A stretch of 64,000 nucleotides of DNA. Source: Oceanispirochaeta sp963676905 (GTDB lineage Bacteria; Spirochaetota; Spirochaetia; DSM-2461). The first letter of the stretch is position 1, and each line of letters opens with the position of its first letter. The position numbers and the translations under genes were made by a program. The stretch is from positions 682,001 through 746,000 of the forward strand of contig CAXXVE010000001.1 in NCBI GenBank assembly GCA_963676905.2, written 5' to 3'. A model generated the notes under the pieces. It was not told the origin of the DNA and searched no databases. It saw only the letters and a program-made list of their open reading frames with translations. Shown here one piece after another: positions 33,320 to 41,739 of this stretch.

Positions 33320-35098
33320 ATGGAAAAGATGAAAAGAACCGCGACCTGCGGCAGTCTCAGAGCTTCTGATGAAAACAAGACCATCATCCTCAACGGATGG
33401 GTACATAGAAACCGCGACCACGGCGGCATCCACTTTATTAACCTGAGGGACCGCTACGGGGAAACCCAGATCGTGGTTGACGAGGACGCTCCTGCCGAAC
33501 TGGCAGAGCTGGCGGGCAGCCTGAAATTCGAATACTGCGTTGCCATCGAAGGTGTGGTCAGAAAAAGACCCGACGCCATGATCAATACCGATATGCCTAC
33601 CGGAGAGATCGAAGTCTCCGTCAAGAAGATTGAAGTCCTCAACACCTGCCTCACCCTCCCCTTTATGATTGAGGATGAAACAGACTCCAATGAAACAGCA
33701 CGGCTGAAGTACCGCTATCTCGACCTCCGCTCCAAAGGGATGCAGGAGAGAATTATCCTGAGAAGCAAGGTAACTCACGCCGCCCGGGACTTCCTGCAGA
33801 AGTCAGGATTCCTTGAAATAGAGACCCCCACCCTGATCAAGTCCACTCCCGAGGGAGCCCGTGACTTCCTGGTGCCCTCAAGACTCCATGCAGGGAAATT
33901 TTTTGCTCTGCCCCAGTCTCCCCAGCTCTACAAACAGCTGCTGATGGTGTCCGGATTCGACAAATACTTTCAGGTAGCCCGCTGCTACCGTGATGAGGAT
34001 GCCAGAGGGGACAGACAGCTTGAGTTTACCCAGGTGGACCTGGAGATGAGCTTTGTCTCCCGTGACGATGTTCTTACAGTCACTGAAGGGATTATGGCCA
34101 ATGTATTTAAAGAGACCATGGGAATCGAACTCCAGACTCCCTTCGAGCGCCTCTCATATGACGATGCCATGAATACTTACGGAAGCGACAAGCCCGACCT
34201 CCGTTTCGGCATGGGCTTCCAGGATTTTGCCCCCTTCGTACCGGGCAGCGATTTCTCCGTATTCAAATCAGTTCTTGAAGCAGAGGGCGTCGTTAAGGCC
34301 ATGGTTGTTCCCGGAGCAGCCGCAGCCTACTCAAGAAAGAAAATTACAGAGCTGGAAGACACAGCCAAAACCTACGGCGCCAAGGGTCTTGCCTGGATGA
34401 AGGTGACAGCCGAAGGTCTTGACGGCGGTGTTTCCAAGTTCTTCGGTGACCAGGCCGATGCCATCAAGGAAGGCATGGGAGCCGGTGAAGGCGACCTTAT
34501 CCTTCTTATGGCCGCCGACTGGAAGACCGCCTGTACATCGCTGGGTGCAGTACGCTCCCGCCTTGGAAAGGATCTGGAACTGATCGACGAGTCCGTATTC
34601 CGCTTCTGCTGGATCGTGGACTTCCCCCTCTTCGAGTACAACGAGGAAGAGAAAGCCTGGGAGCCTGCACACCACATGTTCTCCATGCCCCAGGACCAGT
34701 ACCTGGACAGCTTTGAAAGCGATCCCGGCCCCGTAAAGGGAGACCTCTACGACCTGGTTCTCAACGGCTACGAACTGGCCTCCGGCTCTATAAGGGTCCA
34801 CGACCCCGAGCTGCAGCAGAAGATCTTCAACGTTGTGGGATTCCCCAAAGAGCAGGCTGAAGAGCGCTTCGGCTACCTCCTTGAGTCCTTCCGCTACGGC
34901 GCTCCTCCCCACGGAGGTCTGGCCTTCGGACTGGACCGCCTTGTGATGATCATGGCTAACAAGAGCTCCATCAAAGAAGTTATCCCCTTCCCCAAAAACA
35001 GCGCCGGCATGTCTCCCATGGATGAAAGCCCTGCCCTTGTGGACGAGCCCCAGCTGAAGGATCTGCACCTCCAGGTAGTGATGCCACAGGAGGACTGA
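33320..35098 (+). CDS. aspS: Aspartyl-tRNA synthetase
   Basis: 592 residues, bacterial-type class II enzyme. It has an N-terminal OB fold (ILNGWVHRNRDHGGIHFINL), class II motif 1 near residue 150, motif 2 FQVARCYRDEDARGDRQLEF near 215, the GAD insertion domain (about 290-420) and motif 3 GLAFGLDRLVMIM near 545. It charges tRNA-Asp. ATG 33320 (MEKMKRT) directly follows the promoter, so the mRNA is predicted leaderless. ATG 33329 is an alternative. Confidence 0.97.
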   Translation: MEKMKRTATCGSLRASDENKTIILNGWVHRNRDHGGIHFINLRDRYGETQIVVDEDAPAELAELAGSLKFEYCVAIEGVVRKRPDAMINTDMPTGEIEVSVKKIEVLNTCLTLPFMIEDETDSNETARLKYRYLDLRSKGMQERIILRSKVTHAARDFLQKSGFLEIETPTLIKSTPEGARDFLVPSRLHAGKFFALPQSPQLYKQLLMVSGFDKYFQVARCYRDEDARGDRQLEFTQVDLEMSFVSRDDVLTVTEGIMANVFKETMGIELQTPFERLSYDDAMNTYGSDKPDLRFGMGFQDFAPFVPGSDFSVFKSVLEAEGVVKAMVVPGAAAAYSRKKITELEDTAKTYGAKGLAWMKVTAEGLDGGVSKFFGDQADAIKEGMGAGEGDLILLMAADWKTACTSLGAVRSRLGKDLELIDESVFRFCWIVDFPLFEYNEEEKAWEPAHHMFSMPQDQYLDSFESDPGPVKGDLYDLVLNGYELASGSIRVHDPELQQKIFNVVGFPKEQAEERFGYLLESFRYGAPPHGGLAFGLDRLVMIMANKSSIKEVIPFPKNSAGMSPMDESPALVDEPQLKDLHLQVVMPQED

Positions 35099-35155
35099 TC
35101 AAAAAATCAGGCACATCCGCGGCAGGAGACTGTCCCGGGATTTTTATAAAAACAT

Positions 35156-35183
35156 AAGCCGCCCCTTACGGGCGGCTTTTTTT
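35156..35183 (+). terminator. Terminator of aspS
   Basis: 9-bp stem AAGCCGCCC/GGGCGGCTT, five-base loop, then a T-run. Confidence 0.9.
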
Positions 35184-35256
35184 ATGCCGGAGTTCACACA
35201 ATTCCAGGCTGAGCATGGTTCATGATGATCCGCCTGGAAGCGTTCCTATGCTTTAA

Positions 35257-35567
35257 TCACACAATTCAAGCTCAGGAAGTTCCTCATCCATTATGGCCTG
35301 ATATCTTTTAACAACTCTGCCGTTAACATCAATCGTACCATGAAACAAACGAACCGGAATGCACCACTTCTTTTAGTCATTTCCAAGAGCAGTAACTATA
35401 ACAAAATCTTCCAGAGAGTCTATATCTGTACAGGTTCCTTCAACATTCGCAATCAGTCCTGAGTAGTGAACATACTGTCCCTCTGCTGCAGAGATTCCTA
35501 ATCCTTCATTATGGAACATCAATTCAATAGAATCGGCTCCGTTACTTTCAATTCCTCTATTCATCAT
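35257..35567 (-). pseudogene. Small ORF interrupted by an in-frame stop
   Basis: On the minus strand a 64-codon frame ending ALGND stops at TAA (35373-35375). The same frame then stays open for 39 codons (WCIPVRLFHGTIDVNGRVV, ELPELELCD) to a second TAA at 35257. The uninterrupted product would be about 104 residues. I do not recognise it. It lies in a 500-bp stretch that otherwise has no gene and may be the remains of a small accessory gene. A chance open frame is also possible. Confidence 0.4.
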
Positions 35568-35691
35568 GGATGATATTCTGAAGAACTCCCATCAAGTGTG
35601 AATGTCGGTTTTAGGGAGATTACAGGGATAAACAGTGAGCAATTGTGAACTGAATACTCACTGTCATTCCGGGTTTAAGGAACAGATTCCC

Positions 35692-37029
35692 TCAGATTGT
35701 AAGATCGCTTTTCTTTTCATCATCCTCATCCCCGCCGAGGGATGAGACAATAAATTCGTTTGTCCTGCTGAGTCTTGTTGCCAGAAGGCGGCTGAGAAAC
35801 AGGCCGTATTGAGGATAGCGCTTTAGAACTTCAATAAATGATTTTCGGGGAATCCGGATAAGTTTACCCCTTGTTTCGGCTATAACAGAAGCACTCCTGT
35901 CCCGGTTCAGAAGAAATGCCATCTCTCCCAGAAAGACATCTTCAGGGGTAATCCGCCCTACAATCTTTCCGTGATGAACAACCTTGTATGATCCGCTGGA
36001 GATGTAGAAGATAGAGTCCCCGGGATCTCCGGACCGGACAACGACATCCCCCTCTTTGACAATAAGCATCTCTTCTGTGGAAAATCCTGCCGGAGTCAGC
36101 CGCTCATGGAGGTGCCTGTGCTGCATAATCATGGTGACCTGATTACCCTTTCTGTTGAAAAGAATCCGATCAGCCACCATTCTGGCCAGAAGGATTCCCC
36201 GCTGACTGATATTGTCGGTAGAAAGATTCTGTAGGGATCTCTTGTAGCCGTCCACATCAAACCCGGACCCCTCATCATGTATTACAAAGCGGGACTCCTC
36301 GTCAGAGAGTATCCACTCAAGAAGGACTCTCTTACGCCGGATCTCTCTATCGCTGATTTTTTCCTGAACCAGCTCCAGTACACTGCCCCCCTCTTCAAGA
36401 CTCCTGTCCCGCTCCTCTCTGGAGATTCCGCAGTTGCCATGCTCAATACCATTCAGCACAAGCTCGGAGAGGGCCATCTGTAGCTTGAAGCGCTCCACTG
36501 ACGACACCCTTCCTGACCGGAGCATATTCATCGAAAGGAGTCCTGTATAAACAGAGACCACAGAGTAGTCGGAATTGGGAATGCTGAAGGCGCCGGAAAA
36601 CTTCTCGAGAATATTGTCTGCAAGCTCGTTCTGATAGATGAGCTGTCTGTTGGCATAGACAATGGAAAGAATCTTTGCAAAGTGGGTTCTGATTCTGGAG
36701 TAGTCCAGGAGTGTCAGGAGGTTGAGGCTTCTGTACTGCTCAAGAAGTTTACCCTCCTCGTGACGGCCCAGGTCATAAACACCGATAATACCGGAGCTGT
36801 GAAGCCAGGAGTCCTCTTTTATCTTCTCTTTCAGGGAATCAAGATCAAGCTCCGAGTCTGAGAGATGAAGAATAGTGAGCTCGGGAAGTTCAAAGTTGAG
36901 GATATCCAGGGCATCTGTGATGTTGTCGGTGAAGCGCATATTGTAGTCACCGGGAAACTCGCTCCTGATAACGCGCTCAATACCCTGATTTATGATGCTG
37001 TCGCTGCAGATAGTTACAATTGTATTCAT
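35692..37029 (-). CDS. Regulator: pseudo-receiver + GHKL ATPase + cyclic-nucleotide-binding domain
   Basis: 445 residues. The N-terminus (1-115) has a receiver-like fold but lacks the acidic pocket (TICSDSIINQ, ELTILHLSDSELD), so it is probably not phosphorylated. Residues 170-305 are an RsbW-like ATPase with N-box ALSELVLNGIEHGN, G1-like VIHDEGSGFDVDGY and QRGILLARMVADRI. Residues 315-430 are a CNMP-binding domain (VVRSGDPGDSIFYISSGSYK, GEMAFLLNRDRSASVIAE). It looks like an anti-sigma or phosphatase-partner switch gated by a nucleotide. It is divergent from rex, with the Rex operator between them. Confidence 0.82.
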   Translation of the reverse strand: MNTIVTICSDSIINQGIERVIRSEFPGDYNMRFTDNITDALDILNFELPELTILHLSDSELDLDSLKEKIKEDSWLHSSGIIGVYDLGRHEEGKLLEQYRSLNLLTLLDYSRIRTHFAKILSIVYANRQLIYQNELADNILEKFSGAFSIPNSDYSVVSVYTGLLSMNMLRSGRVSSVERFKLQMALSELVLNGIEHGNCGISREERDRSLEEGGSVLELVQEKISDREIRRKRVLLEWILSDEESRFVIHDEGSGFDVDGYKRSLQNLSTDNISQRGILLARMVADRILFNRKGNQVTMIMQHRHLHERLTPAGFSTEEMLIVKEGDVVVRSGDPGDSIFYISSGSYKVVHHGKIVGRITPEDVFLGEMAFLLNRDRSASVIAETRGKLIRIPRKSFIEVLKRYPQYGLFLSRLLATRLSRTNEFIVSSLGGDEDDEKKSDLTI

Positions 37030-37109
37030 TTGGCAAACCTTCGCTTAAAGTATCGCTCCTCAGGCAAATAAAATTAAACACAAATATATGATATGTAAAA
37101 AAAAGATCC

Positions 37110-37131
37110 ATCTGTGAACATTTTCACAGAT
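37110..37131. promoter_or_regulatory. Rex operator (ROP box)
   Basis: A perfect 9+9 inverted repeat ATCTGTGAA-CATT-TTCACAGAT. The known Rex site is TTGTGAA-N4-TTCACAA. Here 6 of 7 bases match in each half with the same 4-base spacer. It is placed 5 bases upstream of the rex -35. Confidence 0.75.
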
Positions 37132-37136
37132 AATGG

Positions 37137-37165
37137 TTGTTGATTTTTGCCTCTGCCTATATGAT
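37137..37165 (+). promoter_or_regulatory. Promoter of rex, short-leader spacing
   Basis: TTGTTG, 17 bp, TATGAT ending 9 bases before ATG 37175; predicted leader about 2 bases. Confidence 0.5.
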
Positions 37166-37174
37166 CTGAGCAGA

Positions 37175-37798
37175 ATGAGTTCAGAAAAGCTTTCCGAAGC
37201 CTCACGGCAGAGACTGATAAGACTCTTCATTATACTCGGTGAAATACACTGGGGAAGTGAGAGGATCGTATCCTCAGAGCTGGCATCTCTTGTTGGAACG
37301 ACAGCCGAAAGTCTCAGGAAAGACCTCAGCCTCCTGGGCTGCCCCGCATCGGGAAGAGGCTACAGGGCATCAGAGCTCGCCCTCCTGCTGGGAGAGAAGC
37401 TTAATCTGAACAGGAATCTTAAGGCCGGTATTGCCGGGCTGGACAACTGGGGAGCCGTACTGCTGCAAAAGCCGGACAGTTTTCCCGGAATGAATATTGT
37501 AGCCGCCTTTGACAGCAGCCAGAACAGGCTGGAGAGGACGGAATCGGTTCTTCCTCTCTATCCGGCCTATGAGATCAGCGAGGTTTTCCAGAGGATGGAT
37601 ATCCGAGTCGGGATCATTGCAAGCAGCACAACCGATCCCCAGCGCGTTCTCAAGAGGATGCTGGAGGGGGAGGTCAGGGGAATCATCAACCTGACAAGCC
37701 GTCCCCTGAGGGTTCCGGACAGCGTTTTCTACCATCAGGCCGATGTGGCGGCCGGTTTTCTAAGTGTGATTTCCCGTATTAACGGGTTGGAACAATAA
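37175..37798 (+). CDS. rex: Redox-sensing transcriptional repressor Rex-like
   Basis: 207 residues. The N-terminal winged helix (ASRQRLIRLFIILGEIHWGS, ELASLVGTTAESLRKDLSLL) is the Rex DNA-binding domain. The C-terminal Rossmann domain is of the CoA-binding/NADH type, but its Gly loop reads AGIAGLDNWGAVLL instead of the usual GxGxxGxA. NADH-binding strength is therefore uncertain. The ROP box just upstream supports the identity and autoregulation. The next gene is serA, 40 bases on, so serine synthesis may be in the Rex regulon. Confidence 0.82.
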   Translation: MSSEKLSEASRQRLIRLFIILGEIHWGSERIVSSELASLVGTTAESLRKDLSLLGCPASGRGYRASELALLLGEKLNLNRNLKAGIAGLDNWGAVLLQKPDSFPGMNIVAAFDSSQNRLERTESVLPLYPAYEISEVFQRMDIRVGIIASSTTDPQRVLKRMLEGEVRGIINLTSRPLRVPDSVFYHQADVAAGFLSVISRINGLEQ

Positions 37799-37838
37799 TT
37801 ATAAGGGCATGCGGGAGCTGCCTGAAAGGATGAGAGAG

Positions 37839-39014
37839 ATGTACAGTATTCAAACCTTGAACAAGATTTCGACAAAAGGGCTGGACCGCCTTCCACGGGA
37901 GGACTATGAAACAGCCACGGATATGGCTCACCCTGATGCAATCTTGGTGCGGAGCTTTAAAATGTCTGAAAAGGACATTACTCCTACTGTAAAATCCATT
38001 GCCCGGGCCGGAGCCGGAGTCAACAACATTCCCGTTGACTACTGTACTGACAACGGTGTGGTTGTATTCAATACACCCGGAGCAAATGCCAACAGCGTAA
38101 AAGAGCTTGTACTTACAGGATTGTTCCTCTCATCCCGCAGCATCGTCGACGGTATAAACTGGACCCAGAGCCTGGACCCCTCAGACGAAATCTCAAGGCT
38201 TGTTGAAAAGGAAAAATCCAGGTTTTCAGGGCCTGAAATTCAGGGCAAAAAGCTTGGAATCATCGGGCTGGGAGCCATCGGAGTGCTTGTAGCCAATGCA
38301 GCCCAGAGCCTTGGAATGGAGGTAACAGGATACGACCCCTTTATCTCGGTCAATGCCGCATGGGGGCTCTCACCCAGTGTCCAGAAGGCCTCTTCCCTGG
38401 ATCAGCTCATATCACAGTCCGACTATATCAGCCTCCACATTCCCCTAAGCGACAAGACAAGAGGAATTATCGATACCACTCAGTTCGACCAGATGAAAGC
38501 GGGAACAAGGCTTCTCAACTTTGCCCGGGGAGGACTTGTAAACAACGAAAGCCTCAAGAAGGCAATTGAAGATGGAAAGATTAGCTACTATATTACGGAC
38601 TTCCCTGATGGAGACCTCCTCGGCAATTCCTCAATCATAACCATCCCCCACCTCGGAGCCTCATCCCCCGAAGCTGAAGAGAACTGTGCTGTTATGGCGG
38701 CGGATCAGACAAGGAATTTTCTCGAGACAGGAAATATAAGAAACTCTGTTAACTTTCCCGCCTGCGAGATGGAGTATGGCGGAGGACACCGTCTGCTGAT
38801 TGCCAACAAGAACATCCCCAACATGGTGGGCCAGATATCCACCCTTCTGGCAGACCAGGGAATCAATATTCAGGACATGATGAATAAACATAAAAACGAG
38901 ATTGCCTACAACATCATCGACACCGACTGCGCACCTACCACCGAACTTATAGATAAACTCAAGTCCATTGACGGGGTTGTCATGGTCAGAGCCATTCCCC
39001 CGGTGGAAGCCTGA
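37839..39014 (+). CDS. serA: D-3-phosphoglycerate dehydrogenase
   Basis: 391 residues. First step of serine synthesis, oxidising 3-phosphoglycerate with NAD. Visible are the nucleotide loop GKKLGIIGLGAIGVLVANAA, the catalytic Arg in LLNFARGGLVNNESL and the catalytic His in ITIPHLGASSPEAEENCA. A C-terminal ACT domain (about 318-391, NMVGQISTLLADQGINIQDM) suggests serine feedback. ATG 37839 has AAGG 9 bases upstream; ATGs at 37809 and 37830 lack this. Confidence 0.94.
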   Translation: MYSIQTLNKISTKGLDRLPREDYETATDMAHPDAILVRSFKMSEKDITPTVKSIARAGAGVNNIPVDYCTDNGVVVFNTPGANANSVKELVLTGLFLSSRSIVDGINWTQSLDPSDEISRLVEKEKSRFSGPEIQGKKLGIIGLGAIGVLVANAAQSLGMEVTGYDPFISVNAAWGLSPSVQKASSLDQLISQSDYISLHIPLSDKTRGIIDTTQFDQMKAGTRLLNFARGGLVNNESLKKAIEDGKISYYITDFPDGDLLGNSSIITIPHLGASSPEAEENCAVMAADQTRNFLETGNIRNSVNFPACEMEYGGGHRLLIANKNIPNMVGQISTLLADQGINIQDMMNKHKNEIAYNIIDTDCAPTTELIDKLKSIDGVVMVRAIPPVEA

Positions 39015-39043
39015 CCCGGTCCGCCGCAGAGTTCCAATTGATT

Positions 39044-39086
39044 AAAAAAAGGGAGAGTCCTCGTAGTGAGAAACTCTCCCTTTTTT
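39044..39086. terminator. Bidirectional terminator between serA and the convergent lipoprotein gene
   Basis: 8-bp stem GGGAGAGT/ACTCTCCC with seven A before and six T after, so it can stop both strands. Confidence 0.85.
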
Positions 39087-39109
39087 CGTATAAACGGCTA
39101 TTTAATAAA

Positions 39110-39615
39110 TCAGAACCAGGACTCTAGCGCTCCATCCGCTTTATATTCATCCATATATGCCGTTTTATCCTGTTCAGTCAGACTGATAAACTCACATTTA
39201 GAAACAGACTCTCTGGACTTGGTTTTCTCAATACTGTAAACAATTTTAAAGTCTGAAATTATTACTTTTCCTGCTTCATAGGGAAGAGGAATGTCCATGG
39301 GCTGTGATGTGGGATCCCCTGAGTAGTTTGCATGGGTAACCCTGCTTGTTAATGCGGTGATCTTATTGCCCCCGGTTTCCTGCAGAACTGTAATTTTACT
39401 GTATCGGCCGCTGGGGATCGCCTTATTTGAATCCATATTTGAGAATTCAGTATAATAAGTTCGTGCTTTATCCGTTCCTGGGCCCTGTATAAATTCTGTA
39501 GGGATGATTAAAAACAGTCACCGGGACTCTCTTTTGCAGGATACATGGATGCACAACCAACTGTCAGTATCACCAATACAATGAGCCCGACAAACAATAA
39601 ACTTCTTTTTCTCAC
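39110..39615 (-). pseudogene. Lipoprotein paralogue with a frameshift
   Basis: The start is GTG 39615 after GGAGGAGAAA. The signal sequence ends in a lipobox-like LTVGC (SLLFVGLIVLVILTVGC), followed by SPGDCF and a stop. In the next frame IIPTEFIQGPGTDKARTYY continues into the 108-codon open frame ending at 39110. The neighbour at 39763-40257 has the same order: NPGDCLLVIPTEFYKEPGTD. One extra T in the run of five (39510-39514 on the + strand as A) restores one 169-codon gene. It is either a true pseudogene, a switchable gene or an assembly error. Confidence 0.75.
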
Positions 39616-39762
39616 TTTCTCCTCCGAAATCAAGTTGTATTTTTCCGGTTCATAATCTGGAAAATTGAGACAGTAACTTCTGTTCAATGATTCTGAATTT
39701 ATGAACGGCGATCGCCTTCAATATATAACATCAGTTGATTTTATCAAGAGGAATTTTTTTTT

Positions 39763-40257
39763 CTAAAAATCCAATGCCCTAAGTACTTCCTGCCGTTCCG
39801 CATCGCTTGTACTGTCAATATAAAATCTGGTTACCGTCGTTCCGTCCTCAATGACAGTATGTTGAATGAATTTGAAACTGGATATCACGACATGGCCGCT
39901 TTTATAAGGGAGGGTGAGATTATATTCGGTGGTAAAGTCATTTCCACTGTATTTCGGATTGATCACCCGGCTTGTGACAGACAAGAGCTTATTGTCCGGA
40001 CCGTTCAGCCTGACTGACAGCATTCCTGTTTTATCCCCGGGAACCTGATACTCCCTGTCTGTATGGGAAAACTTTATATAGTAGGCTCTTGCAGGATCTG
40101 TCCCGGGTTCCTTATAAAATTCTGTGGGAATAACAAGAAGGCAATCTCCGGGATTGAGCTTTTCAGCAGATGAGGATGAACATGAAGAGATCAGAGAGAA
40201 TCCTGCCAGGGCCAGTACGGTGGAACCGTACCCGAACTTACCAAAAAACCGTCTCAT
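39763..40257 (-). CDS. Putative lipoprotein of unknown function
   Basis: 164 residues. It has an N-terminal export signal with lipobox ISSCSSSS, so a lipid anchor on Cys near residue 27 is likely. The mature part has two beta-rich segments (GDCLLVIPTEFYKEPGTDPA, VVISSFKFIQHTVIEDGTT) shared with the frameshifted gene next door. The two are tandem paralogues about 30-40% alike by eye. ATG 40257 has AAGGAG 8 bases upstream. No family name is known to me. Confidence 0.75.
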   Translation of the reverse strand: MRRFFGKFGYGSTVLALAGFSLISSCSSSSAEKLNPGDCLLVIPTEFYKEPGTDPARAYYIKFSHTDREYQVPGDKTGMLSVRLNGPDNKLLSVTSRVINPKYSGNDFTTEYNLTLPYKSGHVVISSFKFIQHTVIEDGTTVTRFYIDSTSDAERQEVLRALDF

Positions 40258-40284
40258 GCTCACACTCCTTTGTAATATTCTCTG

Positions 40285-40965
40285 TCAGTAGTTGTAGGGG
40301 AACGTTTTTAAATCTTCCTTTCTATAGAGAATCCTCAGGGAACTTCTGTATTCGCCTGCCTGAATGCGGATAATGGGAGAGGAGGAGAGGTAGACAATCC
40401 CTTCCACCTCCAGAGGTCTGTTGTAAATGAGAGAACTCAAGTCGCCGCGAAGGGCCATCTTGACAGCTGCTTCCATTGAGCCGATACGGGCACCCTCCAG
40501 CATCATCGGAACGGAGCCGGCGGCGGCGGAAGAACTGAATCCCCCTCCCCTGCTGACAGCGATCCGGCGCTCCTGATTTTCATCGGGCCAGTAGTAGAAG
40601 AGGACCTGAAGGTTCTGATAGTCATCCTCAACCTGATAGACCTCAAGGCCGCTGTCCCCCCGCGGGATCTGATGCAGCGGAGTCAGTTCAAAAAGCTCAT
40701 CAAACCCCTCGTCGGCATTCCCTGGAATATAACGGAACCGGAAACCGTAAACCATCCCTGAAAAGATCCACCTGGCCTCTTCTAGAAGTGTGTTCACAGC
40801 CTGCTCCCGGGCCTCGTCATAGTCGGCAGGAAATAGAGCCGTTCCATCCAGAGGCTTGTACATTGTAGCAAAACCCATGGCGGAGTAGTTGATCCCCAGG
40901 GTCAGAGAGAGATAGGGCTCCGCCGAGGCGGGCAGAACTGCCAGCAGGCAGATCAGCAGGGTCAA
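40285..40965 (-). CDS. Exported protein of unknown function
   Basis: 226 residues from TTG 40965, with a hydrophobic leader ending LLICLLAVLPASAE. The mature part holds an alternating beta pattern and a C-terminal IIRIQAGEYRSSLRILYRKE. The start is odd. The same frame continues upstream to ATC 40983 and would give INKPLLLTLLICLL, a better signal peptide with a Lys. That ATC has an AGAGG at ideal distance, whereas TTG 40965 has none. It is either a rare AUC start or a base error. It follows the rhomboid gene directly. Confidence 0.7.
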   Translation of the reverse strand: MTLLICLLAVLPASAEPYLSLTLGINYSAMGFATMYKPLDGTALFPADYDEAREQAVNTLLEEARWIFSGMVYGFRFRYIPGNADEGFDELFELTPLHQIPRGDSGLEVYQVEDDYQNLQVLFYYWPDENQERRIAVSRGGGFSSSAAAGSVPMMLEGARIGSMEAAVKMALRGDLSSLIYNRPLEVEGIVYLSSSPIIRIQAGEYRSSLRILYRKEDLKTFPYNY

Positions 40966-40987
40966 CAGGAGGGGCTTATTGATACCT

Positions 40988-41647
40988 CTACCTCTTCCAG
41001 GGGTTGTTTCTGGAATCCTTGAAGACCCTTACAGGATCCGAACCGAGGCGTATTCTGAAATAGAGATAGCCGAAGAAGAGACCGAAAAGATGGGCCGAAT
41101 GAGCAACATTTCCCCCTCTGCTGAAGAGGAGAGAGAAAATCTCAATTCCCGCATAGAGAGTCACCATCACAGTTGTCTGCATGGGGATGATTCCAAAAAG
41201 ATAGACCCGTGAAAAGGGGAAGTATACGGCATAGGCCAGAAGGACCGCAAAAAGGGCCCCCGAGGCTCCCATAAGAAAGACCCTGGTTGAGCCTGTAAAA
41301 ACATATACAAGGAGGGAGAGAAGTCCCGTCAGAACCCCTGTTCCCAGATAGTAGGTCAGAAACTCCCAGCTTCCCATTCTCTCTTCAAGCTGGGGACCGA
41401 AGAAGAAGAGTCCCAGCATATTGAAAAGAATGTGGTTCATGCTTCCATGGACAAACATATAGGTCAGAGGGGTCCAGTAGAAGTGGTCCCTCAGAAAGAG
41501 TACCGGGTTCAGGGCCAGATAGAGGGAGAGTCTTGTGGAGAGCATTGTCAGAAAGTAAACTGTAATATTTATTCCAATCAGAACAAGCGATAAATTGCGG
41601 AATGTATAGGGGAAGGGTTTTCTTATTCCCCGGGCATAATTTTTCAT
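40988..41647 (-). CDS. Rhomboid-family intramembrane serine protease
   Basis: 219 residues, six membrane helices. The catalytic Ser is in LMGASGALFAVLLA near residue 130 and the catalytic His in NVAHSAHLFGLFFGYL near 185. The oxyanion His/Asn motif HGSMNHILFNMLGLFFFG is near 70. It cleaves transmembrane substrates; no partner is evident. There is no Shine-Dalgarno; a promoter directly abuts ATG 41647. Confidence 0.93.
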   Translation of the reverse strand: MKNYARGIRKPFPYTFRNLSLVLIGINITVYFLTMLSTRLSLYLALNPVLFLRDHFYWTPLTYMFVHGSMNHILFNMLGLFFFGPQLEERMGSWEFLTYYLGTGVLTGLLSLLVYVFTGSTRVFLMGASGALFAVLLAYAVYFPFSRVYLFGIIPMQTTVMVTLYAGIEIFSLLFSRGGNVAHSAHLFGLFFGYLYFRIRLGSDPVRVFKDSRNNPWKR

Positions 41648-41653
41648 TCTTAT

Positions 41654-41682
41654 AAAGTACTGCCCGGAGATGGAAAGATCAA
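41654..41682 (-). promoter_or_regulatory. Promoter of the rhomboid gene, leaderless spacing
   Basis: TTGATC, 17 bp, TACTTT ending 6 bases before ATG 41647. Confidence 0.58.
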
Positions 41683-41739
41683 TGATTTTGTATCACAGCC
41701 CCGAACGGATCTCATGGGGGATTGCTTCAGTTTGCAATT

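Noticed and set aside
35630..35660. A second Rex-like half-site (TTGTGAA) near 35644
   Set aside because: The other half does not line up at the required 4-base spacing.
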